Virus record (IMG/VR): IMGVR_UViG_3300048834_001291
Span: 1 to 45,916 of that record
Length of the DNA stretch: 45,916 bases
Source: a virus
Reading direction: 5' to 3' (one strand)
Shown here: positions 33,893 to 40,330 of the stretch, in pieces
How the letters are laid out: each line of letters begins with the position of its first letter
Position numbering within the stretch: position 1 is the first letter of the stretch
The notes under the pieces: generated by a model
Seen by the model: only the letters and a program-made list of their open reading frames with translations
What the model was told of the DNA's origin: nothing
Database searches by the model: none
Position numbers and translations under genes: made by a program

Positions 33893-34090
33893 TTACAGCA
33901 CGGATTCAATTCGCTGCATGAGGTCGGTCAGTTCAGGCCAGCTAACGTGTCGGCAGTCCTCGATATCGGGGTCGTCGCTCACGTCGAGGTAGAACGATCC
34001 GCCGTCGTGCTTGGCGGCGAGTGCGGCGTGCAGATCGCGCAGTAGAGCGAGGGCATCGGTGGGGTTCAGCTTCGGGCGTTCGTTGTTCAT
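33893..34090 (-). CDS. Small early protein, unknown
   Basis: A 65-aa protein of two or three helices (DALALLRDLHAALAAKHDGG) and an acidic beta stretch (YLDVSDDPDIEDC). Its leader (ribosome-binding AAAGGAACG, then ATG) is nearly identical to that of the 47-residue gene at 34730-34873, and both follow a copy of the palindrome. The frame extends upstream through the operator but the shared leader architecture favours MNNERPK as the start. First gene of the AAA+ operon. Confidence 0.6.
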   Translation of the reverse strand: MNNERPKLNPTDALALLRDLHAALAAKHDGGSFYLDVSDDPDIEDCRHVSWPELTDLMQRIESVL

Positions 34091-34122
34091 GGTCTGCGTT
34101 CCTTTCACTGCCTCCACTGTAC

Positions 34123-34137
34123 TACGCTGCCAGCGTA
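34123..34137. promoter_or_regulatory. Operator palindrome of the AAA+ operon
   Basis: TACGCTG-C-CAGCGTA, a perfect 15-bp palindrome 32 bases upstream of the start of the small early gene. The flanks GGGTTCC (left on the minus strand) and GTAGTAC (right) match the other copies. TAGTAC could be a weak -10. The same arrangement precedes the amidoligase and MgsA-like operons. Confidence 0.6.
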
Positions 34138-34172
34138 TCGGGAACCCACCATCTGGCACCATCTGCATGGGT

Positions 34173-34733
34173 TCACGGTTGCGGAGGGTTGAGGGTCCAA
34201 TCGAACTCCCCCTGCTCGCGGGGTATTAGAGCTTCGAACTCGGCTGCGAAGAACTCGCCCTTCGTCCGTCCTGCCTTGCGGCCCCGTCCGGTATGGCAGT
34301 CGAAGGTGTAGTCGGGCAGTTCGACCCTCTCGGGTGATCGCCGAGCCTCATCGAGGGCCTCGGTCAACCGCTCGGCGTCGAGCATCATGCGGTCATAGAT
34401 GAAGTTCTGGAGGTGATCGGCGTCCCGGGACTTCCGGCTCTGGCAGAGCACAATCACCGCCTTCGAGAGGAAGATGCGGCTGCGGTGCTTCTTCCCTTCG
34501 TCGGTCAGCACCAGCCAGGAATCGTACAGCGCCTTGATCTCCTGCGTGATGATTCCGGCACAGTCCTCGGCCGAGATGGTCAGGAGGCGCTTCCAGGCGT
34601 ACCGCCCGAAGCCGGACTCGAACAGCTCGAGAGCCATGTACCCGGCCAGGGCGGTGTCCGCTCGCCGGATCGCCTTCTGGAGGCAGGAGGCGACCTCCAG
34701 CATCACGTACCCGCGTTTTGTGAACAGCTTCAC
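34173..34733 (-). CDS. RarA/MgsA C-terminal-like protein
   Basis: A 186-aa protein resembling the C-terminal domain of the RarA/MgsA AAA+ recombination proteins, here without an ATPase domain. The recognisable section is VASCLQKAIRRADTALAGYMALELFESGFGRYAWKRLLTISAED (about residues 14-57), which follows the family pattern of LQKAIRRG...A..W..EL..SGYG...WKRL. In RarA this region contacts DNA and forms the tetramer. As a stand-alone phage protein it may adjust replication fork handling. The start is GTG, overlapping the 47-residue gene by four bases (GTGA), so the pair is coupled. Confidence 0.62.
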   Translation of the reverse strand: MKLFTKRGYVMLEVASCLQKAIRRADTALAGYMALELFESGFGRYAWKRLLTISAEDCAGIITQEIKALYDSWLVLTDEGKKHRSRIFLSKAVIVLCQSRKSRDADHLQNFIYDRMMLDAERLTEALDEARRSPERVELPDYTFDCHTGRGRKAGRTKGEFFAAEFEALIPREQGEFDWTLNPPQP

Positions 34734-34873
34734 GCGGCCTCCAGATGAATGACGTTGGCGATCTCCGCCTCGCAGTGGGCACAGATCTTCGCCAGCCCCT
34801 TTGACGGGGCATCCACAACGACGACGAGCGGCGTCCCAAGCCTGTTCTGATAGAGCACTTTGAACCGGTTCAT
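34730..34873 (-). CDS. 47-residue CxxC protein
   Basis: A small gene with no strong ribosome binding site, encoding 47 residues: two beta strands (FKVLYQN, TPLVVVVDAP) followed by a helix carrying CAHC (residues 31-34), so it may bind zinc through a dimer. The fold is similar to small alpha/beta phage proteins of unknown role. It ends in a GTGA overlap with the RarA/MgsA-like gene and is the first gene after the palindrome at 34906. Its leader matches that of the gene at 33893. Confidence 0.55.
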   Translation of the reverse strand: MNRFKVLYQNRLGTPLVVVVDAPSKGLAKICAHCEAEIANVIHLEAA

Positions 34874-34905
34874 GGTTGGCGTTTCTTTCACTTCTTCCAT
34901 CATAC

Positions 34906-34920
34906 TACGCTGACAGCGTA
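34906..34920. promoter_or_regulatory. Operator palindrome of the MgsA-like operon
   Basis: TACGCTG-A-CAGCGTA, identical to the copy at 31265. The identical block is 33 bp (34904-34936 versus 31263-31295) and a second shared motif TTCCGTTTGAA follows 40 bases from the palindrome. TAGTAT directly downstream on the minus strand could serve as -10. It lies between this leftward operon and the rightward winged-helix gene. Confidence 0.62.
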
Positions 34921-35074
34921 TCAGGAACCCGCCAAATGACCGTTTTTCCGTTTGAAGTTGTCCTCATGTGCGTGACACGCCTTGAATTATCAGTACCAAC
35001 AACTTCGCCTTTGGGGCAGATCGCGAGACAACACAGAAAGTGTGTGATACAAGAACAAATGTTTGGTACGTGCG

Positions 35075-35103
35075 TTGACATTGCCACCCAACCATGGGAA
35101 TCT
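35075..35103 (+). promoter_or_regulatory. Promoter of the winged-helix gene
   Basis: TTGACA (35075-35080), a 17-base spacer and GAATCT (35098-35103) form a good sigma70-type promoter. The ATG of the gene starts 8 bases after the -10, so the transcript would be leaderless, as for the XRE gene. Reading-through would include the structured RNA and end at the terminator at 36002. Confidence 0.55.
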
Positions 35104-35110
35104 CGCCCGC

Positions 35111-35527
35111 ATGAAGGCGATCAGCATTCAGGTCACGGGCGAGGACGCTCCCGCCATTCTGTCCGCCCTGCGGGCTAAAGCGGCGGGGTTGGAGCAGGAA
35201 CTTCGTCGGACTGTTACCTTGATTCAGGCGATCGAGTCGCAGGTGGCGGCCTGCGCTGATCCGAACGCCAAGGCGAAGGGGCAGGTGCAGTTGTTGCCTC
35301 TTGGGGACCTTACGGCGGATGCTGCGAAATCGAAGGCCCGGAAGGCTCCTCCGGGAGAGAACCTTCGCGTGATTCAGGACCACATCTCGAAGGTCGGGCC
35401 GGCAACCGTCGCCGAGTTGAATCGAGCCACCGGGATCGGGGTGTCCTCGATCCAAGCCGTCATGAAACGATCTACTTCGAGCTTTCGTCGCGATGAGGCG
35501 ACGGGTCGGTGGTCCCTGGTGCGCTGA
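35111..35527 (+). CDS. Winged helix-turn-helix protein
   Basis: A 138-aa protein. Residues about 10-60 are a helix-rich, coiled-coil-like region (LSALRAKAAGLEQELRRTVTLIQAIES), residues 65-90 a basic linker, and residues about 90-138 a winged helix (VIQDHISKVGPATVAELNRATGIGVSSIQAV ending RRDEATGRWSLVR). The shape suggests a small transcriptional regulator. It is the only plus-strand gene between the integrase/R-M block and position 43929. Its stop is at the start of a candidate structured RNA and inside the short palindrome GCGCTGAGCGC. Confidence 0.72.
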   Translation: MKAISIQVTGEDAPAILSALRAKAAGLEQELRRTVTLIQAIESQVAACADPNAKAKGQVQLLPLGDLTADAAKSKARKAPPGENLRVIQDHISKVGPATVAELNRATGIGVSSIQAVMKRSTSSFRRDEATGRWSLVR

Positions 35528-35550
35528 GCGCGACCGGGCCGCAACAATTC

Positions 35551-35575
35551 GGAGGTAACTACAATGACGAAGTGA
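35551..35575 (+). other. Ribosome binding site with a three-codon open frame
   Basis: GGAGG (35551-35555) followed 8 bases later by ATG ACG AAG TGA (35564-35575). The site is well formed but codes only three residues, just before the first large hairpin. It may be a leader peptide that couples translation to RNA folding, or chance. Confidence 0.3.
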
Positions 35576-36001
35576 GTTAGCGCGAGGCGGCCACGAAAGC
35601 CGACCGCAACCAGCGCTGTGACATAAAAAGCACCGGGCATCTCGATACCCCTGAAAAGGTATGCCCGAGACGCCCGGTAGGCTGATCTCGATATTCCCAG
35701 CGACGGGAACATCGAGGGTGCGCGGGGTGGGCCCCGCACGACGTGCAGTTGTTAGCGTAGGGCCCGGAATCCTCGGCGTCAATTCCACGTCGCAACGAAA
35801 CGAAAGGAATACCTTGAAAAATTCTTTCAAGACGTGCTTTCGGTGCGTCGGACCTATCATTTTCAGGCGATGGATTAACGATCCTCGGACTGGATTGCGT
35901 AGGTGTCCGCCTCACGGATGTCGGGCTTGGCCCATTCATCTTCATGGGCCGTGTGCTCAGCTCTGGTTGAACATCTAGGCCCCATTCCGGTTTTTAACGA
36001 A

Positions 36002-36036
36002 GCCACACTGCGGCATGCCGCAGTGTGGCCCTTTTT
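36002..36036 (+). terminator. Intrinsic terminator
   Basis: A perfect 13-bp stem (GCCACACTGCGGC paired with GCCGCAGTGTGGC, two-base centre) followed by CC and five T residues on the plus strand. This is the clearest terminator in the window and ends the transcript running from the winged-helix gene and the structured region. The stop codon of the converging glycosyltransferase gene touches its last base. Confidence 0.85.
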
Positions 36037-36842
36037 CAGAGCTCCACCTTCTGCCGCCTTTCGACCAGGACCTTCACACGATCCTGCGACTGGTAGGTGT
36101 CGATGAGGATGTGGCCCTTCCACTTCGAGCGGAGGTAACGCTTCTCGGCCTCGATCCGCTCGGGCGAGCGGAACCGGGAGTTTCCGCCCAAGTTCTTGTC
36201 GCGCGCCTGAAGGAAGCAGAACCGCGACTCGTGCCAGATCACGCGGTTGACCATCAGCTCGGTCATGCACGCGTCGATGTCGCACTTGAAGCGGAGCAGT
36301 TCGTCCCAGCGAACATCCTTGCCGACAACCCCGACCACACCCCCGGCCCAGTGGACGACGGAGAACGGATCGTTACGCTGGAGGACGCGCGGGTCCGGCC
36401 GCTGGTTCCAGCCAAAGACCCGGGCCCTGGCACCCTTCGCCGACCAGGCGACATTCTCGACCATCGCCTCGGTCTCCGCCGGCGACAGAGCACGATTCAG
36501 AAGGGAGGCGATCGTTCGGCAGGCGGTGACGTCATCGTCGTACATCACGACCACCTCCTCAGCGAAGCGACGGATGATCCAGTTTCGGACGGCGCTCACC
36601 CCAATCCTGTCGGAGGGGATCGTCACGATTTCCATGCCGTACCCGCACCCCGCGTAGGACTCAGCCTCGTCCTCGGGGACGACGAGCGTTGCGTGCGGCA
36701 CGAGCCGGTTGGTGGTGATCCTGCCGGCTCGGCCCCGGCTCATGATCACATGCCGGATCGACAAGCTGACCAGGTCCTCCGTCAGCTGCGGCGGCGGTTC
36801 CCAATGGGGTTTGGATGGGTTGGTCATCGGCGGATGGGACAT
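36036..36842 (-). CDS. Glycosyltransferase, TET-associated (TAGT)-like
   Basis: A 268-aa GT-A fold transferase. Landmarks are SIRHVIMSRGRAGRITTNRL (residues about 28-47), ATLVVPEDEAESY, the GISAVRNWII-like SAVRNWIIRRF, and VVMYDDDV (about 98-105) in the position of the DXD metal-binding motif. This pattern fits, from memory, the phage family named TET-associated glycosyltransferases, which sugar-modify oxidised bases in phage DNA. No TET/JBP dioxygenase was recognised in this window, so the substrate is open: a modified base from another enzyme, or a protein. It overlaps the ParB-like gene by 182 bases at its start, where the ParB frame looks low-complexity. Confidence 0.58.
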   Translation of the reverse strand: MSHPPMTNPSKPHWEPPPQLTEDLVSLSIRHVIMSRGRAGRITTNRLVPHATLVVPEDEAESYAGCGYGMEIVTIPSDRIGVSAVRNWIIRRFAEEVVVMYDDDVTACRTIASLLNRALSPAETEAMVENVAWSAKGARARVFGWNQRPDPRVLQRNDPFSVVHWAGGVVGVVGKDVRWDELLRFKCDIDACMTELMVNRVIWHESRFCFLQARDKNLGGNSRFRSPERIEAEKRYLRSKWKGHILIDTYQSQDRVKVLVERRQKVEL

Positions 36843-37482
36843 GCTCGGGTTCCAGAGAGTTCAGGAGGCGTTTGCCGTCGAGCACACGGCCGACACCGAT
36901 CTTCGGGGTTTTCCGGGTGATCGAGTAGTTCACCTTCCCGATGTGGAGGAGCTGGAGCACCCGCAGCCAGTCTCGGATGTCCCGGAACATGAAGCACAGG
37001 TAGTCGTAGTGCTCGAACGGCTGAAGCTCCATCCGAGGGATGTTCTCCACCTGTTCGGTGTCCACCTCGCCGGCCAGCATCCGCGCCACCTCGTCCTCCG
37101 TGAATCCCGCGAGCTGGACATCATGGCCGGCGCTCTGGAGGTCCCTCAGCACCCGTGCGAGGGCGTCTTCGTCCAGTTCCGCCAGCTCTGACAGACGGTT
37201 GTCCGCCACCATGTCGGCCAGTTCCTCCTCGTCGGAGGCGTACTCCTGCACGTCCACAGGCACCTGCGGACACCCAAGGAGCATCGCAGCCTCCAGGCGC
37301 CCGTGCCCTCGGATTACCAGGCCGGAACGCTTCGACACCGTGATCGGCGCCCTCCAGCCGTTCCCTTCAATCACAGCCGCCAGCGCCGCGATCTGCGCCG
37401 CCGAATGCGTGTTCGGGTTCTTCGGGTGCGGCTTCAACGTCGCCGGGTCCACCAGAGCAGAGTAGGAGCAGTGGGTTTTCAT
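36661..37482 (-). CDS. ParB-like nuclease-domain protein
   Basis: A 273-aa protein beginning with a ParB/Srx-type domain (about residues 10-100): LVDPATLKPHPKNPNTHSAAQIAALAAVIEG, then VIRGHGRLEAAMLLG with the conserved GHGR, and the helical follow-up of ParB. Residues about 150-220 form an additional domain (EHYDYLCFMFRDIRDWLRVLQLLHIG and KIGVGRVLDGKRLL). In phages such proteins occur beside base-modification enzymes; comparative-genomic work on phage DNA hypermodification reported ParB-like proteins with TAGT genes. The last 50 residues are low-complexity and overlap the downstream glycosyltransferase start. Confidence 0.72.
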   Translation of the reverse strand: MKTHCSYSALVDPATLKPHPKNPNTHSAAQIAALAAVIEGNGWRAPITVSKRSGLVIRGHGRLEAAMLLGCPQVPVDVQEYASDEEELADMVADNRLSELAELDEDALARVLRDLQSAGHDVQLAGFTEDEVARMLAGEVDTEQVENIPRMELQPFEHYDYLCFMFRDIRDWLRVLQLLHIGKVNYSITRKTPKIGVGRVLDGKRLLNSLEPEHVPSADDQPIQTPLGTAAAADGGPGQLVDPACDHEPGPSRQDHHQPARAARNARRPRGRG

Positions 37483-37598
37483 CGCATTCAGGGCCTTTAG
37501 CGGCTCAGAAAATCATGGGACTCTCGGTTTTATCGGGTCGGTGTGCGTTCCCTGGGCTGCTGCCTGACCCCCTTCGATCAACGTCATAAAAAGATTCC

Positions 37599-38120
37599 TT
37601 ACACACGGGGCTTCGGGCGGTCGTTCGGCTTTCGTACGGCTTCGCCGTTCGCACGCACCTTCGAACTCACTTCGTTCGCGCGATGCGCCTCACCGTTCAT
37701 CCGGGGCGGCGGGGGCTTGCGGTTCCAGCCCCGGGACTGCCCGCGTGATACCACCCCGAACAGGCGGCTGAACTCGCACGCCTGCTTCGAGAGCCCTGCC
37801 CGCGTCTCCCCGAGCTGCCTGGCGATTCTGGCCAAGCTGGGCGTCCCTTCGATCAGATCCGGCCGGACCACCCAGATCATCGCGATGACTCGGCGACCGA
37901 TGGTCCGGTCGAGGTGGCGCGAGGCTGCCCGGCCATTGAGCAGGTACGCGAAGATCCGGTTGAGCGTTTCCCCGAGGAGTGCGAAATCGGGTGCGCTCTC
38001 AGCGATGGGACGGCTCTCCCCCAGCAGCTCCGACAGGCCGGCCCAGTCGAACTCCTCCCGTCGTCCGTCCACCGGATCCAGGCACGGGCTTTGGAACTCC
38101 TCATGGAACTCGGGTTTCAC
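37599..38120 (-). CDS. Helix-turn-helix protein, replication region
   Basis: A 173-aa protein. Residues about 25-85 are helical (DWAGLSELLGESRPIAESAPDFALLGETLNRIFAYL), and residues about 105-140 contain a helix-turn-helix (PSLARIARQLGETRAGLSKQACEFSRLFG). The C-terminus is basic and disordered. Start is GTG, overlapping the stop of the DnaC-like gene by four bases, in preference to an upstream frame that lies inside that gene. Likely a DNA-binding accessory of the replication operon. Confidence 0.65.
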   Translation of the reverse strand: MKPEFHEEFQSPCLDPVDGRREEFDWAGLSELLGESRPIAESAPDFALLGETLNRIFAYLLNGRAASRHLDRTIGRRVIAMIWVVRPDLIEGTPSLARIARQLGETRAGLSKQACEFSRLFGVVSRGQSRGWNRKPPPPRMNGEAHRANEVSSKVRANGEAVRKPNDRPKPRV

Positions 38121-38776
38121 CTGTCGGAGCGCAGGGCGTAATCGGTCGCCGTGACCTCGATCACCTGAGAGGAGTCCCGGCGCATTCGGGAGGCGATGCG
38201 AACGTCGAGGGCCTCGACATCCCGGAAGGTGAGATTGCCCGTGATGAGGGTCCATCGTCCCCCCCGGCAGCCGAGCAGCGTGGACAGCCTGTCCGCGGCG
38301 AAACCGCTGGGATCGCGCTCCGCCCCGATGTCATCGAGGACCAGGAACGGCCACCGCTTCATGTCATTGAAGAACCCGTAGAAGTCGCCGCCGCGCAGCT
38401 TGTCCACCAGGTCGGGCCAGTAGACGAAGCTGGGCGTGTAGGCGCACGAGTCCGGGTTCCAACGACAACGCCGTTTGATCTCGCTCCAGAGCGCCCTGGC
38501 CAGGTGGGTCTTCCCGGTGCCTGAGTGGCCGAGGATCGTCAGCCAGTGCGGAGCCGCCCCGTTGAGGATCGCGTGGCGATAGCGTCCCACGTCCTCGACA
38601 AGGCCGAGGAGCTTGGGATCGCCGAGGGTCCGGAAGCCGCAGGTCCACTCCAGCGTCGAATCGTCAGCGACGGATGATGCCGGGGGCGTTGGCGTACTGC
38701 CCGACGACGGCGGCGTTGGCCGTGCCAGCGTTCCGGTCAGGACGCGCGATACCAGGTCGGCTGTTGGCGTTTGCAT
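38117..38776 (-). CDS. DnaC/IstB-like helicase loader ATPase
   Basis: A 219-aa AAA+ ATPase of the DnaC type, loading the replicative helicase on the phage origin. Walker A is GHSGTGKT (about residues 84-91) and Walker B is FLVLDDIGAE (about 146-155), with sensor-like TLITGNLTF and an arginine-rich segment IASRMRRDS near the end. The N-terminal 45 residues are Pro/Ser-rich and overlap 113 bases of the upstream replication gene. The neighbours (initiator upstream, HTH downstream) fit a phage replication module. Confidence 0.85.
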   Translation of the reverse strand: MQTPTADLVSRVLTGTLARPTPPSSGSTPTPPASSVADDSTLEWTCGFRTLGDPKLLGLVEDVGRYRHAILNGAAPHWLTILGHSGTGKTHLARALWSEIKRRCRWNPDSCAYTPSFVYWPDLVDKLRGGDFYGFFNDMKRWPFLVLDDIGAERDPSGFAADRLSTLLGCRGGRWTLITGNLTFRDVEALDVRIASRMRRDSSQVIEVTATDYALRSDR

Positions 38777-39452
38777 GGCGTTGCTTCTCCTTCTCCACGT
38801 TGGCTCTCCAGGTCGCTGCGTAGGCCAGGAGGCTCGATTCCCAGCGGTCCAGGGGCTGCCCCGTCTTGTCGAGGCCCCCTCGGGCGTCGTGCTCGAGCCA
38901 CCACTTCTCGGCGACCTCCTTCGGAACGGCCCGCAGCTCGGCGACCTTCAGGACCTCCGCCAGCCCGGGCCAGGGGCCCTCGCGCGTGCGCGCCTGAGAG
39001 TGAGCCTCTTGGTTGGGTTGGGTTGGGTTGGGTACGTCCGCCGTCACGGGGATGTCCGGCGGACGTCCGGCGGACATCCTTCGGACAGGCCCCGGAGGGC
39101 CGGTGGACCTCCGTTCCCTTTCCGAGCGTTTCCGGTCGCGGTCCTTCGACCGCTGTTCCACCAGACGCCCGGCGTACTCCATCCAGTCATGCACCTGCAT
39201 GCCTTCATCCAGCCATCCGGTTTCGATGAGCGCCTTGGCGAACAGCTCGGCGTCTCCCGGGAAGCACGCAGCAGCCGAAATCTCTGCGGGTTCGAACGCG
39301 GACAGGTCCCCGTTGGGGGCGTAGTCCAAGGTCCAAAGCCAGAGAAACGTCAGGTGCCCAGCGGCCTGCGCGGTACAGACACGGAGCCGGTTCGCGAGGC
39401 GAATCAGCTTCGGGTGACGGGGAAGGGTCTGGTGAAGTTCGATCCAAGCCAT
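38664..39452 (-). CDS. Phage replication initiator (O/DnaD-like)
   Basis: A 262-aa protein beginning MAWIELHQTLPRHPKLIRL, a common opening of phage replication initiators with an N-terminal winged-helix domain (about residues 1-90: LRVCTAQAAGHLTFLWLWTLDYAP and EISAAACFPGD). A basic linker with PNPTQPNQE follows, then a second helical region with a KWWLEHDARGG motif near residues 185-195. It lies just upstream of the DnaC-like loader, as lambda O lies beside P. The last 37 codons overlap the loader's 5' end. Confidence 0.75.
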   Translation of the reverse strand: MAWIELHQTLPRHPKLIRLANRLRVCTAQAAGHLTFLWLWTLDYAPNGDLSAFEPAEISAAACFPGDAELFAKALIETGWLDEGMQVHDWMEYAGRLVEQRSKDRDRKRSERERRSTGPPGPVRRMSAGRPPDIPVTADVPNPTQPNQEAHSQARTREGPWPGLAEVLKVAELRAVPKEVAEKWWLEHDARGGLDKTGQPLDRWESSLLAYAATWRANVEKEKQRHANANSRPGIARPDRNAGTANAAVVGQYANAPGIIRR

Positions 39453-39455
39453 GGT

Positions 39456-39602
39456 CTACTGTGGGATGAGCCGGGCGCGTCGGCGCTCCTTGGCCGGTCC
39501 GTATGTCTCAGGCTTGCGCTGGCACAACGCGCGAAAGGCCGCCGCGAACTCCCGGGCGGAGATGCGACGTGGCTTTGCCGCTTTTCGCCTACCGCGCGTC
39601 AT
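39456..39602 (-). CDS. Small basic protein
   Basis: A 48-aa very basic protein (MTRGRRKAAKPRRIS..., C-terminal KERRRARLIPQ) that could bind nucleic acid. The start overlaps 14 bases with the end of the two-segment membrane protein. No family recognised. Confidence 0.5.
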   Translation of the reverse strand: MTRGRRKAAKPRRISAREFAAAFRALCQRKPETYGPAKERRRARLIPQ

Positions 39603-39783
39603 GGGTTGAGTGCGTCCGTTCCCACAGGCGGCAGCACACCGCCATGGCGAAGTAGACGAGAAAGACCAGGGTTGCCACGCAGGCGACCGCCCACACCGCG
39701 GCGCAGAACGCGATGCCGGCCGTCCAGCCGAGACCGATCCCGAGCTTCGTGAGCGCCCAGAGCAGACCAAAGGTGAGCTTCAC
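39589..39783 (-). CDS. Small membrane protein
   Basis: A 64-aa protein that is mostly hydrophobic, with two probable transmembrane segments (about residues 3-24 and 27-50) separated by a short Trp/Gly turn. Two-segment proteins of this size occur as holins and as superinfection factors; here it lies in the early replication module rather than near lysis genes. It is coupled to the next gene by a four-base overlap. Confidence 0.6.
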   Translation of the reverse strand: MKLTFGLLWALTKLGIGLGWTAGIAFCAAVWAVACVATLVFLVYFAMAVCCRLWERTHSTHDAR

Positions 39784-40013
39784 GCGGTCCTCCGCTTGCG
39801 GATCGTTGTCAGCTCCCAGCCCCAGGACCCATCTTCCTTCCGGAAGGTCCGCCCACCGCCCTCTCCGGCGAACTTCTGCACCGCTGTCGCGTCGATTGCC
39901 TGCTTCGCGAGCCGCTTCAACAGGCGCACCGTCTGGACCTCGGTCAGCGTTTCCGCCTTGGGAAAGCCGGCGACGGTGTAGAGGACGAGGAACATCGGCT
40001 TGGGGTTATTCAC
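39780..40013 (-). CDS. Small early protein, unknown
   Basis: A 77-aa protein with a beta strand (FLVLYTVAGF) followed by an amphipathic helix (TEVQTVRLLKRLAKQAIDATAVQKFAG) and a Gly-rich strand pair (GGGRTFRKEDGSWGWELTTIRK). The arrangement could be a small alpha/beta fold. It is coupled to its neighbours by four-base overlaps. Confidence 0.58.
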   Translation of the reverse strand: MNNPKPMFLVLYTVAGFPKAETLTEVQTVRLLKRLAKQAIDATAVQKFAGEGGGRTFRKEDGSWGWELTTIRKRRTA

Positions 40014-40330
40014 GGCTGGCCTCCCGTCGGGAACTCACGGACGCGAAGGCCATGGGGCCCTTCCGTAGGATCGCCCCCTTTCAGGTGTCGAGATGCGTGT
40101 AGGCAGGTGCCTTCCAGACTGCTCGTTCGCTCACCCGGCGCGTTCGGCGAATCGGATGTTTCCGCGAGCATCCGAGTCATCTCCTCGCGAGTTACCCCCG
40201 GGCAGCGGTCTCGAAAGAATCGCCAGAAGCGTTCGGACGAATGTGCGTGCGCTTCATGGGGATGGGCTCCAGCAAACCACTCCCATGCCGCCTGCTCCGC
40301 GTCCGCGTCGGATAGCTCGTCGATGCTCAT
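40010..40330 (-). CDS. Small early protein, unknown
   Basis: A 106-aa acidic protein (MSIDELSDADAEQAAWEWFAG) with an aromatic, charged middle (SERFWRFFRDRCPGVTREEMTRML) and a disordered C-terminal part. The start was chosen where its ATG overlaps the next stop. No motif assigned. Confidence 0.55.
   Translation of the reverse strand: MSIDELSDADAEQAAWEWFAGAHPHEAHAHSSERFWRFFRDRCPGVTREEMTRMLAETSDSPNAPGERTSSLEGTCLHASRHLKGGDPTEGPHGLRVREFPTGGQP

Larger units (their letters stand above)
35528..36036 (+). ncRNA. Candidate large structured non-coding RNA
   Basis: About 500 bases with no credible protein. I identify strong nested hairpins: 35579-35617 (AGCGC/GCGCT), 35632-35678 (ACCGGGC, CTCG and ATACC paired in series), 35687-35716 (CTCGAT and TTCCC), 35718-35739, 35740-35791, 35813-35831 (CTTGAAA) and 35929-35950 (GGCCCAT). 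The whole 8-base loop of the second hairpin (CCTGAAAA, 35650-35657) is perfectly complementary to 35860-35867 (TTTTCAGG), giving a long-range pseudoknot. A good terminator at 36002-36036 fixes the plus strand. Composition is more A/T-rich than the surroundings. It may be processed from the transcript of the winged-helix gene. Large ornate phage RNAs such as GOLLD and ROOL are comparable in kind, but no homology is claimed. Confidence 0.55.

Noticed and set aside
35743-35757. GTTGTTAGC resembling the end of an integron attC site
   Set aside because: The core does not fit GTTRRRY and no matching RYYYAAC end is present at the right distance; the bases are part of the hairpin series.
34964-35860. 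A 298-residue minus-strand open frame across the structured region and the winged-helix gene
   Set aside because: Composition is not protein-like (Arg/Pro-rich stretches without domains). It runs antisense to a better gene and through the hairpins, and it lacks a ribosome binding site.
35374-35978. Short open frames of 105-122 residues within the structured region on both strands
   Set aside because: They have no ribosome binding site or recognisable domain, and they cross several perfect hairpins.
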